This document shows positions 7,177-15,614 of a stretch of DNA of 64,000 nt, in pieces (positions within the stretch are counted from its first letter, which is position 1; each line of letters opens with the position of its first letter). The stretch is taken from the NCBI GenBank assembly GCA_024434165.1, contig QMIW01000039.1:1-64000 (forward strand), in the 5' to 3' direction. The position numbers and the translations under genes are program-made. The stretch comes from Chloroflexota bacterium (GTDB lineage Bacteria > Chloroflexota > Anaerolineae > Anaerolineales > Villigracilaceae). Below the pieces are notes generated by a model, which worked only from the letters and a program-made list of their open reading frames with translations, did not search any database and had not been told where the DNA came from.

Positions 7177-9375
7177 ATGAACCTAAAAAAATTCCTTGTC
7201 TTGCTCGGGGTTCTGGTAGTGCTTGGCGCAGTATTAGCGGCATGCGGCGGCACGGAACCCACCGAAGCAATCACTGAAACAGCGACGGAAGAAGCTCCCG
7301 CTGTTCCAGTTCCCGACACCCCCTACCTGGCAGAATGGCAAGGCTCCGGTCACGCTGATGTGGCGAGCGAACCCTTCCGCCATTGGGACGGGGATGATCC
7401 CGCCGAAGTTCCCACCTTCTGCGCCAAGTGTCACAGCACCGCCGGGTATCAGGATTTCCTCGGCGTGGATGGCTCTGAAGCCGGCACAGTGGATGCCGCC
7501 GTTCCCGCCGCCGAAGCCCAAGGCGTGCAGTGTGCGGCGTGCCACAATGCCGGGACCATTTCCAAGACCACAGTCGTGTTCCCCTCCGGCGTCGAGATCA
7601 CAGCCGGTGATGACGTCCGCTGTATGGAATGTCATCAGGGACGCGAGTCCAAGGTCAGTGTGGACGCGCAGATCGAAAAGTTCGGCGTTGCCGACAAGCC
7701 CGATGACACTGTCGCCCCCATCAAGGACGACCAGGGCAATGATGTCTTCTTCGGATTCCGCAACGTCCATTACTATGCCGCAGCCGCAACCCTCTACGGC
7801 GGCATGACGCACGGCGGGTATGAATACGAAGGCATGACCTACGACGCCAAGAACGAACATGTCGAAGGGTACAACACCTGCACAGGCTGTCACGACCCGC
7901 ACACCCTCGAGGTGAAGGTCGAACAGTGTGCGTTCTGCCACGAAGATGTTGCCAGCGTGGACGACCTCAAGAACATCCGCATGGTCAGCAGCAACCCGGA
8001 CTATGACGGCGACGGCGATGTGGAAGAAGGCATGTACTACGAAATCGAAGGCTTGCAGCAAGCCCTGTACGCCGAGATTCAGAAGTACGCCGCCGATACG
8101 GCTGGCGCGGCAATCGTGTACGAATCCGCCGCCTACCCCTATTGGTTCACAGACACCAATGCCAACGGCACCGTGGATGAAGGCGAAGCGGTCTTCCCGA
8201 ATGCCTACTCAACCTGGACCCCGCGCCTGCTCAAAGCCGCCTACAACTACCAGGTCTCTCTGAAGGACCCCGGCGCGTTTGCCCATGGCAACAAGTACAT
8301 CGTCCAACTGCTCTTCGACTCGATCGCCGACATTGGCGGTGACACCAGCGCACTCGCCCGCACCGATGCGGGACACTTCGCCGGCGACACCCTGCCCTTC
8401 CGCGATTGGGACTTCGATGACAAAGGCAACCCCAACTATATCGTTCCGTTTGGCTGTGTGAAATGCCACACGGCGGAAGGCGTTCCGACCTTCCTGAAAA
8501 GCGGCGGCTCCGTGGTCGTGACCGGCACCGGCACCACCGTCACCACGGGTCTCACCTCCGCTCCTTCGAGCAATGGCTTCCAATGCTCCACCTGTCACAA
8601 TGAAGAAGCCTGGCCCGAGCGCTATACCGTCGCTTCCGTCACCTTCCCCAGCGGCAAGACCGTTTCCTTCGGCGGCAAGGATGCCGACGGCAAATTCATT
8701 GCCGACGACTCCAACCTGTGCATCCTCTGCCACATGGGGCGCGAATCCACCACCAGTGTGAACAACGCCCTGCGCGGCAAGGACGCCGACGCCGTTGATC
8801 CGGGCATCCGCTTCAAGAACATTCACTACTTTGCCGCGGGCGCAACCATCTTCGGCGGAGAAACCCTCGGCGCCTACCAGTACGAGGGCAAGGAGTATGT
8901 GGGACAGAACATGCACGCCGACGAAGCAGCGGGCAAGCTGAACAAGTGCGCCGACTGTCACGACGTCCACGCGCTTGAGCCCAAGGTCGAAGCCTGCGAG
9001 ACCTGTCACGATACCACCGACCCGACCGCCATCCGTGAGACCGATGTGGATTACGACGGCGATGGCGACGTGACCGAAGGCATCAAGGGCGAGATTGACA
9101 CCCTGGCAGAAGCACTCTATGCCCAGATCCAGACCTACGCAGCCGCGAACGGCGGCGAGCTCAAGTACGACGGGCACGCCTATCCGTACTTCTTCGGAGC
9201 CGACGGCAAAGCCTACGCCGCCTGGACCCCGCGCCTGCTCCGCGCCGCATTCAACTACCAGTACAGCCAGAAAGACCCCGGCGCTTACGTGCACAACCCG
9301 AAATACATCATCCAGATCCTGATCGACTCGATCGAAGACCTGGGTGGCAGCGTGAGCGCGTACACGCGCCCGTAA
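7177..9375 (+). CDS. Decahaem c-type cytochrome lipoprotein with duplicated five-haem module
   Basis: A 732-residue exported lipoprotein. ATG 7177 is preceded by AAGGAG, and the lipobox is LAAC. There are ten CxxCH haem motifs: CAKCH, CAACH, CMECH, CTGCH, CAFCH in the first half and CVKCH, CSTCH, CILCH, CADCH, CETCH in the second. The halves are a tandem duplication: each has QGRES or MGRES, an NVHYYAA or NIHYFAA stretch, YDGDGDV and a C-terminal TPRLL block. YDGDGDV and DTNANGTVDEGE resemble calcium-binding loops. It probably conducts electrons at the outer face of the cell. It leads the plus-strand cytochrome genes but has its own promoter and terminator. No substrate-reducing site is recognisable. 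Confidence 0.9.
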   Translation: MNLKKFLVLLGVLVVLGAVLAACGGTEPTEAITETATEEAPAVPVPDTPYLAEWQGSGHADVASEPFRHWDGDDPAEVPTFCAKCHSTAGYQDFLGVDGSEAGTVDAAVPAAEAQGVQCAACHNAGTISKTTVVFPSGVEITAGDDVRCMECHQGRESKVSVDAQIEKFGVADKPDDTVAPIKDDQGNDVFFGFRNVHYYAAAATLYGGMTHGGYEYEGMTYDAKNEHVEGYNTCTGCHDPHTLEVKVEQCAFCHEDVASVDDLKNIRMVSSNPDYDGDGDVEEGMYYEIEGLQQALYAEIQKYAADTAGAAIVYESAAYPYWFTDTNANGTVDEGEAVFPNAYSTWTPRLLKAAYNYQVSLKDPGAFAHGNKYIVQLLFDSIADIGGDTSALARTDAGHFAGDTLPFRDWDFDDKGNPNYIVPFGCVKCHTAEGVPTFLKSGGSVVVTGTGTTVTTGLTSAPSSNGFQCSTCHNEEAWPERYTVASVTFPSGKTVSFGGKDADGKFIADDSNLCILCHMGRESTTSVNNALRGKDADAVDPGIRFKNIHYFAAGATIFGGETLGAYQYEGKEYVGQNMHADEAAGKLNKCADCHDVHALEPKVEACETCHDTTDPTAIRETDVDYDGDGDVTEGIKGEIDTLAEALYAQIQTYAAANGGELKYDGHAYPYFFGADGKAYAAWTPRLLRAAFNYQYSQKDPGAYVHNPKYIIQILIDSIEDLGGSVSAYTRP

Positions 9376-9390
9376 GCCGTACTGCAACAA

Positions 9391-9425
9391 AAAGATGGCG
9401 GGCAGGAATGCCTGCCATCTTTTTT
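9391..9425 (+). terminator. Intrinsic terminator after the decahaem gene
   Basis: GATGGCGGGCA pairs with TGCCTGCCATC (one mismatch) and a T run follows. It separates the decahaem gene from the next cytochrome gene. Confidence 0.85.
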
Positions 9426-9515
9426 AATCATACAATTTGTGTGATATTAGGCACTTCATTCGTCTGACAACCCCCCGTAAAATTGGGGCAATTCCCCCAT
9501 GACATTATTTGGGAA

Positions 9516-9521
9516 TATAAT
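9516..9521 (+). promoter_or_regulatory. Probable -10 box for the nonahaem/cytochrome b operon
   Basis: A perfect TATAAT lies 41 nt before the ATG of the next gene. No good -35 hexamer is found at 16-18 bp, which would fit an activator-dependent promoter. A partial TGTGA half-site lies at about 9437. Confidence 0.45.
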
Positions 9522-9562
9522 AACAGGAATTATCCGAATTTACTTTATCGAAGGAGAATGTG

Positions 9563-10732
9563 ATGCACCAAAGGAAAACAATTCGCCCGCCTCACATTTG
9601 GACCGTGAGCCTGCTCCTCGGACTTGGGCTTTTCGTCCTCGCCCTGGCAGTGTTTGCTTCGCCCGCCCAAGCAGCCCCCACAGCCGGTCCCGCGATGCAG
9701 GACAACAAACCCTCGAACGATTTTTGTCTCGCCTGCCACCAGCAGGAAGGACAGGATAAAACCCTGGGCAGCGAATCCCTCCCGGTCACCATCAACCCCA
9801 CGCAGTTCGGCTTGTCCATTCACGCCGAAGAAGGGCTGCTCTGTGTGGACTGTCACACCGCCATCAGCGATTACCCACACCCCGACGTCAAAGCGAGGTC
9901 CATCCGCTCTTACCAATTGACCTTCACAGAGACATGCAAGGAATGTCACGAAGACCAATACCAGGCCGCGCACGACAGCGTCCATCAAGCCGCCCTGGAT
10001 GCGGGCAATGAAAACGCCCCGATCTGCGCCGACTGCCATAACCCCCACACGCAGGGACGCGTCATCGGCAAGGAAAGCGGACAGTTGACCATCGCCGCCC
10101 GCAGAGACGTGCCCGCCACCTGCGCCAAGTGTCACACCGACGTGTACGATACCTACAAAAGCAGCGTGCATGGCAGCGCCCTCGCCGATGGCAACACCGA
10201 CGTGCCCACCTGCACCGATTGTCACGGTGTACACAACATTGGCGACCCCGCCGCCGCCGCCTTCCGCAACAACACCCCTGCCCTCTGCGCCGACTGTCAC
10301 GACAACGAAGAGATCATGAACAGGTACGGCGTCTCCACCGACGTGCTCGAAACCTACGTGGCAGACTTCCACGGCACCACCACGACCCTCTTTGAACAGC
10401 AGTTTCCCGGACAGGCTATCAACACCGCCGTCTGCACCGACTGCCACGGCGTGCACGACATCTCCAAGCCCGACAACCCCGAAACCGGCATCGCCATGCA
10501 GGAAAACCTGCTCGCAAAATGCCAGCGCTGCCACCCCGATGCCACCGCCAACTTCCCCGCCGCGTGGATGGGTCACTACCAGCCCAGCCCGGAGCATTAC
10601 CCCATCGTCTATTACGTCAACCTGTTCTACAAAATCTTCATCCCCGCAGTGCTTGGCGGCATGATCCTCTTTATTCTCACCGATATATATCGGCGCATCC
10701 TCGACCGCGTCAAAGGAGTCAGGCGCTCATGA
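9563..10732 (+). CDS. Membrane-anchored nonahaem cytochrome c
   Basis: A 389-residue exported cytochrome with an N-terminal signal (hydrophobic stretch ending ASPAQA), nine CxxCH motifs (CLACH, CVDCH, CKECH, CADCH, CAKCH, CTDCH, CADCH, CTDCH, CQRCH) and one C-terminal membrane helix followed by a basic tail. Abundant His residues outside the motifs suggest bis-His ligation. ATG 9563 is used because AAGGAG sits at correct spacing; a GTG one codon earlier is less likely. The stop overlaps the cytochrome b start (ATGA), so the two are surely co-translated and probably form a quinol-oxidising cytochrome bc-like complex like the Cbc complexes of Geobacter (inference from gene arrangement). Confidence 0.9.
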   Translation: MHQRKTIRPPHIWTVSLLLGLGLFVLALAVFASPAQAAPTAGPAMQDNKPSNDFCLACHQQEGQDKTLGSESLPVTINPTQFGLSIHAEEGLLCVDCHTAISDYPHPDVKARSIRSYQLTFTETCKECHEDQYQAAHDSVHQAALDAGNENAPICADCHNPHTQGRVIGKESGQLTIAARRDVPATCAKCHTDVYDTYKSSVHGSALADGNTDVPTCTDCHGVHNIGDPAAAAFRNNTPALCADCHDNEEIMNRYGVSTDVLETYVADFHGTTTTLFEQQFPGQAINTAVCTDCHGVHDISKPDNPETGIAMQENLLAKCQRCHPDATANFPAAWMGHYQPSPEHYPIVYYVNLFYKIFIPAVLGGMILFILTDIYRRILDRVKGVRRS

Positions 10733-11580
10733 ACAAGATAACACAAACCTACCTGCGCTTCCCGCTTGCGCGCCGCATCGAACATTGGATGATGATGCTC
10801 TCTTTCACCGTGCTCGGTCTCACCGGCCTGCCGCAGCGTTTCCCCGACGCCGGTCTTTCACAAGCCATCCTGGGCGCTTTGGGCGGCATCGAAGGTTTGC
10901 GCACCATTCACCACACCGCCGCCATCGTCATGATGTTCGGCACCGCCTGGCATATCCTGGTGATGGGGTACAGCGTCTTCGTCCTGCGCGACAAGATGTC
11001 CATGCTGCCCACCTTGCAGGATGCGAAAGATGCGATTCAGGCGTTGCTGTACAACATTGGGCTCGCCAAAACCTACCCGCAAATGGGGCGCTACACCTTT
11101 GAAGAAAAAATGGAATACTGGGCGTTCGTCTGGGGCGCGGTGGTCATGGGCATCACCGGCTTCATGATGTGGAACCCGATCACCGCCACCCGTTACCTGC
11201 CCGGCGAGTTCGTGCCCGCCGCAAAGGCGGCGCACGGCAACGAAGCCGTGCTGGCGGTGCTTGCCATCATCATCTGGCACATGTACGGCGTACACATCAA
11301 ACGCTTCAACAAAGCCATGTTCACCGGCAGGATGACCGAAGAGGAAATGCTCCACGAACATCCGCTCGAACTGGCGGATATCAAAGCCGGGATCACAGAC
11401 CGCCGTCCCGACGCGGCGACGCTTCGCAAGCGCAAGATGATCTACTACCCCATCGCCGCCGTCCTGACCCTGGGCATGCTCGCCGGAATCTTCGGCTTTA
11501 TCAACGCCGAAGAGACCGCCATCACCACCGTTGCCCCCATCACGGAATCGGCGCCGCAAGACCCCGGAACGACGCCATAA
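10729..11580 (+). CDS. Cytochrome b (b561/FdnI-type) membrane subunit
   Basis: A 283-residue di-haem b subunit of the formate dehydrogenase gamma / Ni-Fe hydrogenase b type. Candidate haem ligands are in RRIEHW (helix 1), TIHHTAA and TAWHILVMG (helix 2), and IIIWHMYGVHIKRF (helix 4). A fifth helix near the C-terminus is followed by a short Pro/Thr tail. The start overlaps the upstream cytochrome stop by 4 nt. It should pass electrons from the quinol pool to the nonahaem cytochrome. An intrinsic terminator follows directly. Confidence 0.88.
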   Translation: MNKITQTYLRFPLARRIEHWMMMLSFTVLGLTGLPQRFPDAGLSQAILGALGGIEGLRTIHHTAAIVMMFGTAWHILVMGYSVFVLRDKMSMLPTLQDAKDAIQALLYNIGLAKTYPQMGRYTFEEKMEYWAFVWGAVVMGITGFMMWNPITATRYLPGEFVPAAKAAHGNEAVLAVLAIIIWHMYGVHIKRFNKAMFTGRMTEEEMLHEHPLELADIKAGITDRRPDAATLRKRKMIYYPIAAVLTLGMLAGIFGFINAEETAITTVAPITESAPQDPGTTP

Positions 11581-11592
11581 CGTTGGAAACGA

Positions 11593-11629
11593 AACTGGGT
11601 GTGTGTTGCGCACGCCCGGTTTTTGTTTT
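11593..11629 (+). terminator. Intrinsic terminator after cytochrome b
   Basis: An 11-bp stem (AACTGGGTGTG with CACGCCCGGTT, two G-U pairs) is followed by TTTTGTTTT. Confidence 0.75.
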
Positions 11630-11680
11630 ACAGAAACGCCTCCCAACCCAGTTGTTCAGTTTTGCATATCGGAGGGCAAA

Positions 11681-13375
11681 ATGAAAATTCGGGAACGAGT
11701 AAAAAAGTTCTTCTTTCCTGCGCCGGATTCGCCGCGCTGGATCCTTCTGCTCCCATACATCACACTGATCGTTGCGGCGCTGGCGACTGCCTTCGGGGGA
11801 ATCCATGCGTGGGAATACACCAACTCCCCGGCGTTTTGCGGGACCACCTGCCACACCATGCCCCCGCAAAACACCGTCTATAAAGAGTCGCCGCACTCGA
11901 ATGTCACCTGCGAGGAATGTCACATCGGGCGCGCCTCCTTCCTCGATCAGGCTTCCCGAAAAACACAGGGCATCAAGGAGACCTATTACCAGATCTTCAA
12001 ACTCTACGAGTTTCCGATCCGCGCCAAGGCTCTGCGCCCCTCCCGCGACACATGCGAGACCTGCCACCGCCCCGAAACCTTTTCAGACGACAGCCTGCGC
12101 CGCATCAACCGCTTCGAGAGCGACCTTGAAAACACCGCCACGACCATCTACCTCATCATGAAAACCGGCGGCGGGGATGCGCGGCAGGGAAACGCCCGCG
12201 GCATTCACTGGCACATCACCAACAAGATCTTGTTCTACGCAGACGATGAGTTGAGCCAGGAAATTCCCTACGTCCGCGTGTACAACGAGGATGGCACGTA
12301 CATCGAATATACGGATATCGAGTCCGGCTTCGACCCGTCCACCGTGAAGGAAGAGGACCTCAAACAGATTGACTGTGTCACCTGCCATAACCGCGTCACC
12401 CATAACTTCCAGCCTCCGTACAAATCGGTGGATCAATCCATGGCGGCGGGGCGGATTGACCCCTCCATCCCTTTGATTCATGCCAAGGCGGTGGAGATCC
12501 TTTCCGCCGAATACGCCTCACGCGACGAGGCAATGAAAGCGATTGCAGACCTGGAAGAGGATTACAAACGCAACCTGTTCGATTACTACAGCCGGAACGG
12601 GGAGAAAATCAAAAGCGCGGTCGCCGAGATTCAAGCCATCTACGACCGGACGGTTTTCCACGACCAGAAAATTGATTGGACCACCTACCCCAACAACCTC
12701 GGACACATCGAATCGCCGGGTTGTTTCCGCTGTCATGATGGCAGGCACCTGAACGAAAACGAAGAAGCGATTCGCCTCGAATGTAATATCTGTCACGCCA
12801 TTCCGGTGGTGGCGGGCGTGGACGATTTCGTGACCAACATCGAAATCAGCAGCGGACCCGAACCCGAGAGCCATCTCAACCCCAACTGGATCAGCCTGCA
12901 TAACCAGGCGATCGGTCCCTCCTGCGCGAACTGCCATTCCACCAAGGACCCTGGCGGCACGAGCAATACTTCGTTCTGTTCGAACAGCGCATGTCACGGC
13001 AGCGTCTTCACCTTTGCGGGGTTTGACGCCCCCGCCTTGCGCGAGATCATCAAGAGCCAGCTGCCGCCGCCCGAGCCCGCGCTCGAAGTCCCGCCGCTGA
13101 CCGGCGACCCCACATACGAAAACTACATCGGCATCCTGTTCACGGTCAAATGCACGGAATGCCACACGGAAGGCGAAGCCGCGCCGGAGGGTCTCGATCT
13201 CTCTTCCTACGGCGCCGCCATGCGCGGCGGCGATAACGGACCGGTCATTCTCCCCGGCAGCCCGGCAAACAGTCCGCTGGTCATCGTGCAATCCGAAGAC
13301 CACTTCGTCAACTTTACGGCGGAGGAACTTCAGAACGTGATTGATTGGATCAATAATGGAGCGCCTGAAAAGTAA
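11681..13375 (+). CDS. NapC/NirT-like multihaem cytochrome with atypical haem motifs
   Basis: A 564-residue protein with an N-terminal membrane anchor and the NapC/NrfH-like start of the soluble part (ending CHTMPP). Seven canonical CxxCH motifs are present (CEECH, CETCH, CVTCH, CFRCH, CNICH, CANCH, CTECH). Two variants have longer spacing: CGTTCH (CX3CH, the first site) and CSNSACH (CX4CH, near residue 435). The C-terminal 80 residues resemble the cytochrome c domain seen in planctomycete proteins (GLDLSSYGAAMRGG, LPGSPANSPLV). GGAGGG precedes ATG 11681. It could oxidise quinol and hand electrons to the other cytochromes. A separate transcript is likely, since terminators lie on both sides. 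Confidence 0.85.
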   Translation: MKIRERVKKFFFPAPDSPRWILLLPYITLIVAALATAFGGIHAWEYTNSPAFCGTTCHTMPPQNTVYKESPHSNVTCEECHIGRASFLDQASRKTQGIKETYYQIFKLYEFPIRAKALRPSRDTCETCHRPETFSDDSLRRINRFESDLENTATTIYLIMKTGGGDARQGNARGIHWHITNKILFYADDELSQEIPYVRVYNEDGTYIEYTDIESGFDPSTVKEEDLKQIDCVTCHNRVTHNFQPPYKSVDQSMAAGRIDPSIPLIHAKAVEILSAEYASRDEAMKAIADLEEDYKRNLFDYYSRNGEKIKSAVAEIQAIYDRTVFHDQKIDWTTYPNNLGHIESPGCFRCHDGRHLNENEEAIRLECNICHAIPVVAGVDDFVTNIEISSGPEPESHLNPNWISLHNQAIGPSCANCHSTKDPGGTSNTSFCSNSACHGSVFTFAGFDAPALREIIKSQLPPPEPALEVPPLTGDPTYENYIGILFTVKCTECHTEGEAAPEGLDLSSYGAAMRGGDNGPVILPGSPANSPLVIVQSEDHFVNFTAEELQNVIDWINNGAPEK

Positions 13376-13522
13376 TTCGTAACCGATGCTGCGCAGTTTG
13401 CCCGCGCGCAAAATTTATTTTGCGATACTGGTTGCCAAAATCAATTTTGAAACTTCATCATGTTGCTTTGCACGGACGGGATGAATCTCGCGGCACGAGG
13501 CTGACGGCAGCCGAAACAATGC

Positions 13523-13558
13523 AAAAGAGCCGCCCGCAATGGAACGGCTCTTTTTGTT
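13523..13558. terminator. Bidirectional terminator between the two cytochrome gene sets
   Basis: AAAAGAGCCG pairs with CGGCTCTTTT, with an A tract before and a T run after. The rest of the 13376-13573 gap shows no gene. Confidence 0.85.
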
Positions 13559-13573
13559 TTCAGAAGTTACGCA

Positions 13574-14839
13574 TCACGCATTTCGGATTGCCTCCCCCGC
13601 CTGCACCGTCACCACGTCGTGTTCTTCGCTGGCAATGCGGTGATCCACGATCCGCAGGTATTTCACGCCGACGGAGAACGCCAGCAGACCGAAGGCGATG
13701 ATGCCGATGCCGGTCACCCATTCGACCAGCGCGGGCGTGTAGGTGGTGTAGTTCACGATCATCTCGCCGGGGGTGTACGGGATGACCGCCAGGAAGCCGA
13801 CGATGTTCGTATCGAAGCGGAAGGCAACCACGCCGCCCACGATCATTGCCAGGGCGAGCATCCGCCAAAGGGGAGTCTGACGCGCGGGATGATAGAGCAG
13901 CAAAATGGTGGGAAGAAGCGCACCCACGAGCATTTCACCGACCCAGAAGTTGAAGGAGAGCGTCCCCCTGGTGAGCAGTTCGAATCCTTCCGTCCTGCCG
14001 GGTTCGTAGGTGTAGGTTTGGGAGAGCCAGTCCCAGAAGCGCCAGTAGAGGTAGGCGATCATCATGTAGCCGAGGAACCGGGCAACGCGCTCGATTAACA
14101 CATCGTTGACTTTGGCTTTGGAGGTGAGCCGCGCCGCCAGCATGGACGCCAGCAGGGTGAGCGCAATTCCGCCGAGGATGGCGGTGAACATGAACAGTAC
14201 CGACATCTCCGGGCGATACCAGATCGGGCGGGCTTTGATGACGCCGTAAACCGCGCCCAGCGAGGATTGGTGCAGACTGGACAGCGCCAGGCCGAATATG
14301 GCAAGCACCGGCGCGTAGTGGTGAAGGTGTTCCATCCTTGCGGAAAGACGCGGGAACTTTTTTCGCAGCCATTCGAACGATGCCAGGATGGGCATGACCT
14401 CGAGCAGGAGCACGGTGAAGTACAAGCCCACGCACATGGTCACTTCCCAGAGCAGGGAGTGGGTGTTCCAGAAAACGAACGACTTCCAGAAACGATCGGG
14501 GCGCCCGATGTCGAGCAGGAGCGCCATCATCGCCATGCTGTAACCGGTGAAGCCGATGAAGGTGGCGGTGCGCGCAATGGGTTCGTAGCGTTTGAGCCCA
14601 AAGAGATAGACCGCCGCGCACATGCTGAACGCGCCCGCGCTCAAGGCGATGGCGGAGAGGTCAATGGTGATCCACAAGCCCCAGGGCACGAGGTCGGTCA
14701 GATTGGTGATGACCAGTCCCTTCCAAAAGACCAGGATGCCGCCGATAAGCGCCGAGAACAGAATCACACCGAGGAAGGCGAGCCATAGACCCCAGGGGGT
14801 GAAGATGTTTTCACGGATGGTTCTAATGATGGTTTTCAT
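13574..14839 (-). CDS. nrfD: NrfD/PsrC-type integral membrane quinol oxidoreductase subunit
   Basis: A 421-residue protein with about ten membrane helices of the NrfD/PsrC/HybB family. Recognisable patches include LTDLVPWGLWITIDLSAIAL and FWNTHSLLWEVTMCV. Such subunits bind menaquinol and work with an iron-sulphur partner, here the gene just upstream (1-nt gap). GGAGGG precedes the ATG. No molybdopterin catalytic subunit follows, so with the octahaem protein it resembles a reduced Nrf/Qrc-type complex that moves electrons between quinol and cytochromes. Direction of flow cannot be read. The symbol denotes the family only. Confidence 0.9.
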   Translation of the reverse strand: MKTIIRTIRENIFTPWGLWLAFLGVILFSALIGGILVFWKGLVITNLTDLVPWGLWITIDLSAIALSAGAFSMCAAVYLFGLKRYEPIARTATFIGFTGYSMAMMALLLDIGRPDRFWKSFVFWNTHSLLWEVTMCVGLYFTVLLLEVMPILASFEWLRKKFPRLSARMEHLHHYAPVLAIFGLALSSLHQSSLGAVYGVIKARPIWYRPEMSVLFMFTAILGGIALTLLASMLAARLTSKAKVNDVLIERVARFLGYMMIAYLYWRFWDWLSQTYTYEPGRTEGFELLTRGTLSFNFWVGEMLVGALLPTILLLYHPARQTPLWRMLALAMIVGGVVAFRFDTNIVGFLAVIPYTPGEMIVNYTTYTPALVEWVTGIGIIAFGLLAFSVGVKYLRIVDHRIASEEHDVVTVQAGEAIRNA

Positions 14840-14840
14840 G

Positions 14841-15614
14841 TCAGCCCTCCACGACCCTGTTTTCGGTCACGGGCAGGTAATACACTCGCGGATTGGTCCC
14901 CAGATTCTCGCGCAGGCGGTAGGAAGGATGTTTCTTCAAAACCTGGCTGACGTTTGAGTTCGGGTCGTTGAGGTCGCCGAAGATGCGCGCTCCCGTCGGG
15001 CAGCCGACCACACAGGCGGGGGTCGCGGCGGCATCCACGCCGGGCTTGAGCCCAAGCGACATGCCGCGGTCAATGCGCTGGTAGCAGAACGAGCATTTCT
15101 CCGGCACCCCGCGCGGACGGCGTTCCACATCCGGGTTGCCCCATTCGGGCACGGCGGGATTCTCGCCGGTGAAGGCTTCCCAGTTGAAGGCGCGCGCGTC
15201 GTACGGACACGCCACCATGCAATACCGGCAGCCGATGCACTTGTCATAGTCCATCATCACGATCCCATCGTCGCGGTAGTAACTGGCGCCCACCGGGCAG
15301 ACCTCCACGCAGGGCGCGTTTTCGCACTGCATACAGGGGCGCGGCAGGTAGACCATCCTGCCATCCACTTCGCCGGCTTCCAGCACTTTATTCCAATCCA
15401 GGTCCGGGTTGATGTCGTTGTTGGCGTGGCATACCAGGTTGCATTGTCCGCAGCCGGTGCACTTGGATTGGTCAATGACCATCGCCCACTGGTGTTCGCC
15501 TTGCGCACCGCCGGAGGCTTCCGCCTCCTGAACCAGGCGCGTGCCGGCGGCGACCGCCAGTCCAACCGCGGAGAGTTTGATGAAATCGCGGCGGTTGAAT
15601 TTATTTTCCGTCAT
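14841..15614 (-). CDS. Tat-exported four-cluster ferredoxin subunit (NrfC/PsrB/HybA-like)
   Basis: A 257-residue protein with a twin-arginine signal (NRRDFIKLSA), so it is exported folded. Four Cys groups for [4Fe-4S] clusters are visible: CTGCGQCNLVC, CMQCENAPCVEVC, CIGCRYCMVAC, and CSFC paired with CVVGCPTGA. The layout matches the electron-transfer subunits of NrfC, PsrB and HybA. GGAGGAGG precedes the ATG, which overlaps the end of the octahaem gene by 14 nt. It should wire the NrfD-type subunit to the octahaem cytochrome. Confidence 0.93.
   Translation of the reverse strand: MTENKFNRRDFIKLSAVGLAVAAGTRLVQEAEASGGAQGEHQWAMVIDQSKCTGCGQCNLVCHANNDINPDLDWNKVLEAGEVDGRMVYLPRPCMQCENAPCVEVCPVGASYYRDDGIVMMDYDKCIGCRYCMVACPYDARAFNWEAFTGENPAVPEWGNPDVERRPRGVPEKCSFCYQRIDRGMSLGLKPGVDAAATPACVVGCPTGARIFGDLNDPNSNVSQVLKKHPSYRLRENLGTNPRVYYLPVTENRVVEG

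Noticed and set aside
8209-9390. 393-codon antisense frame over the decahaem gene.
   Set aside because: The sense frame holds ten CxxCH motifs; the antisense product is low in recognisable features.
9431-9453. Second CRP-type box before the nonahaem gene.
   Set aside because: Only one half-site (TGTGA) matches; the partner GCACT does not fit TCACA.
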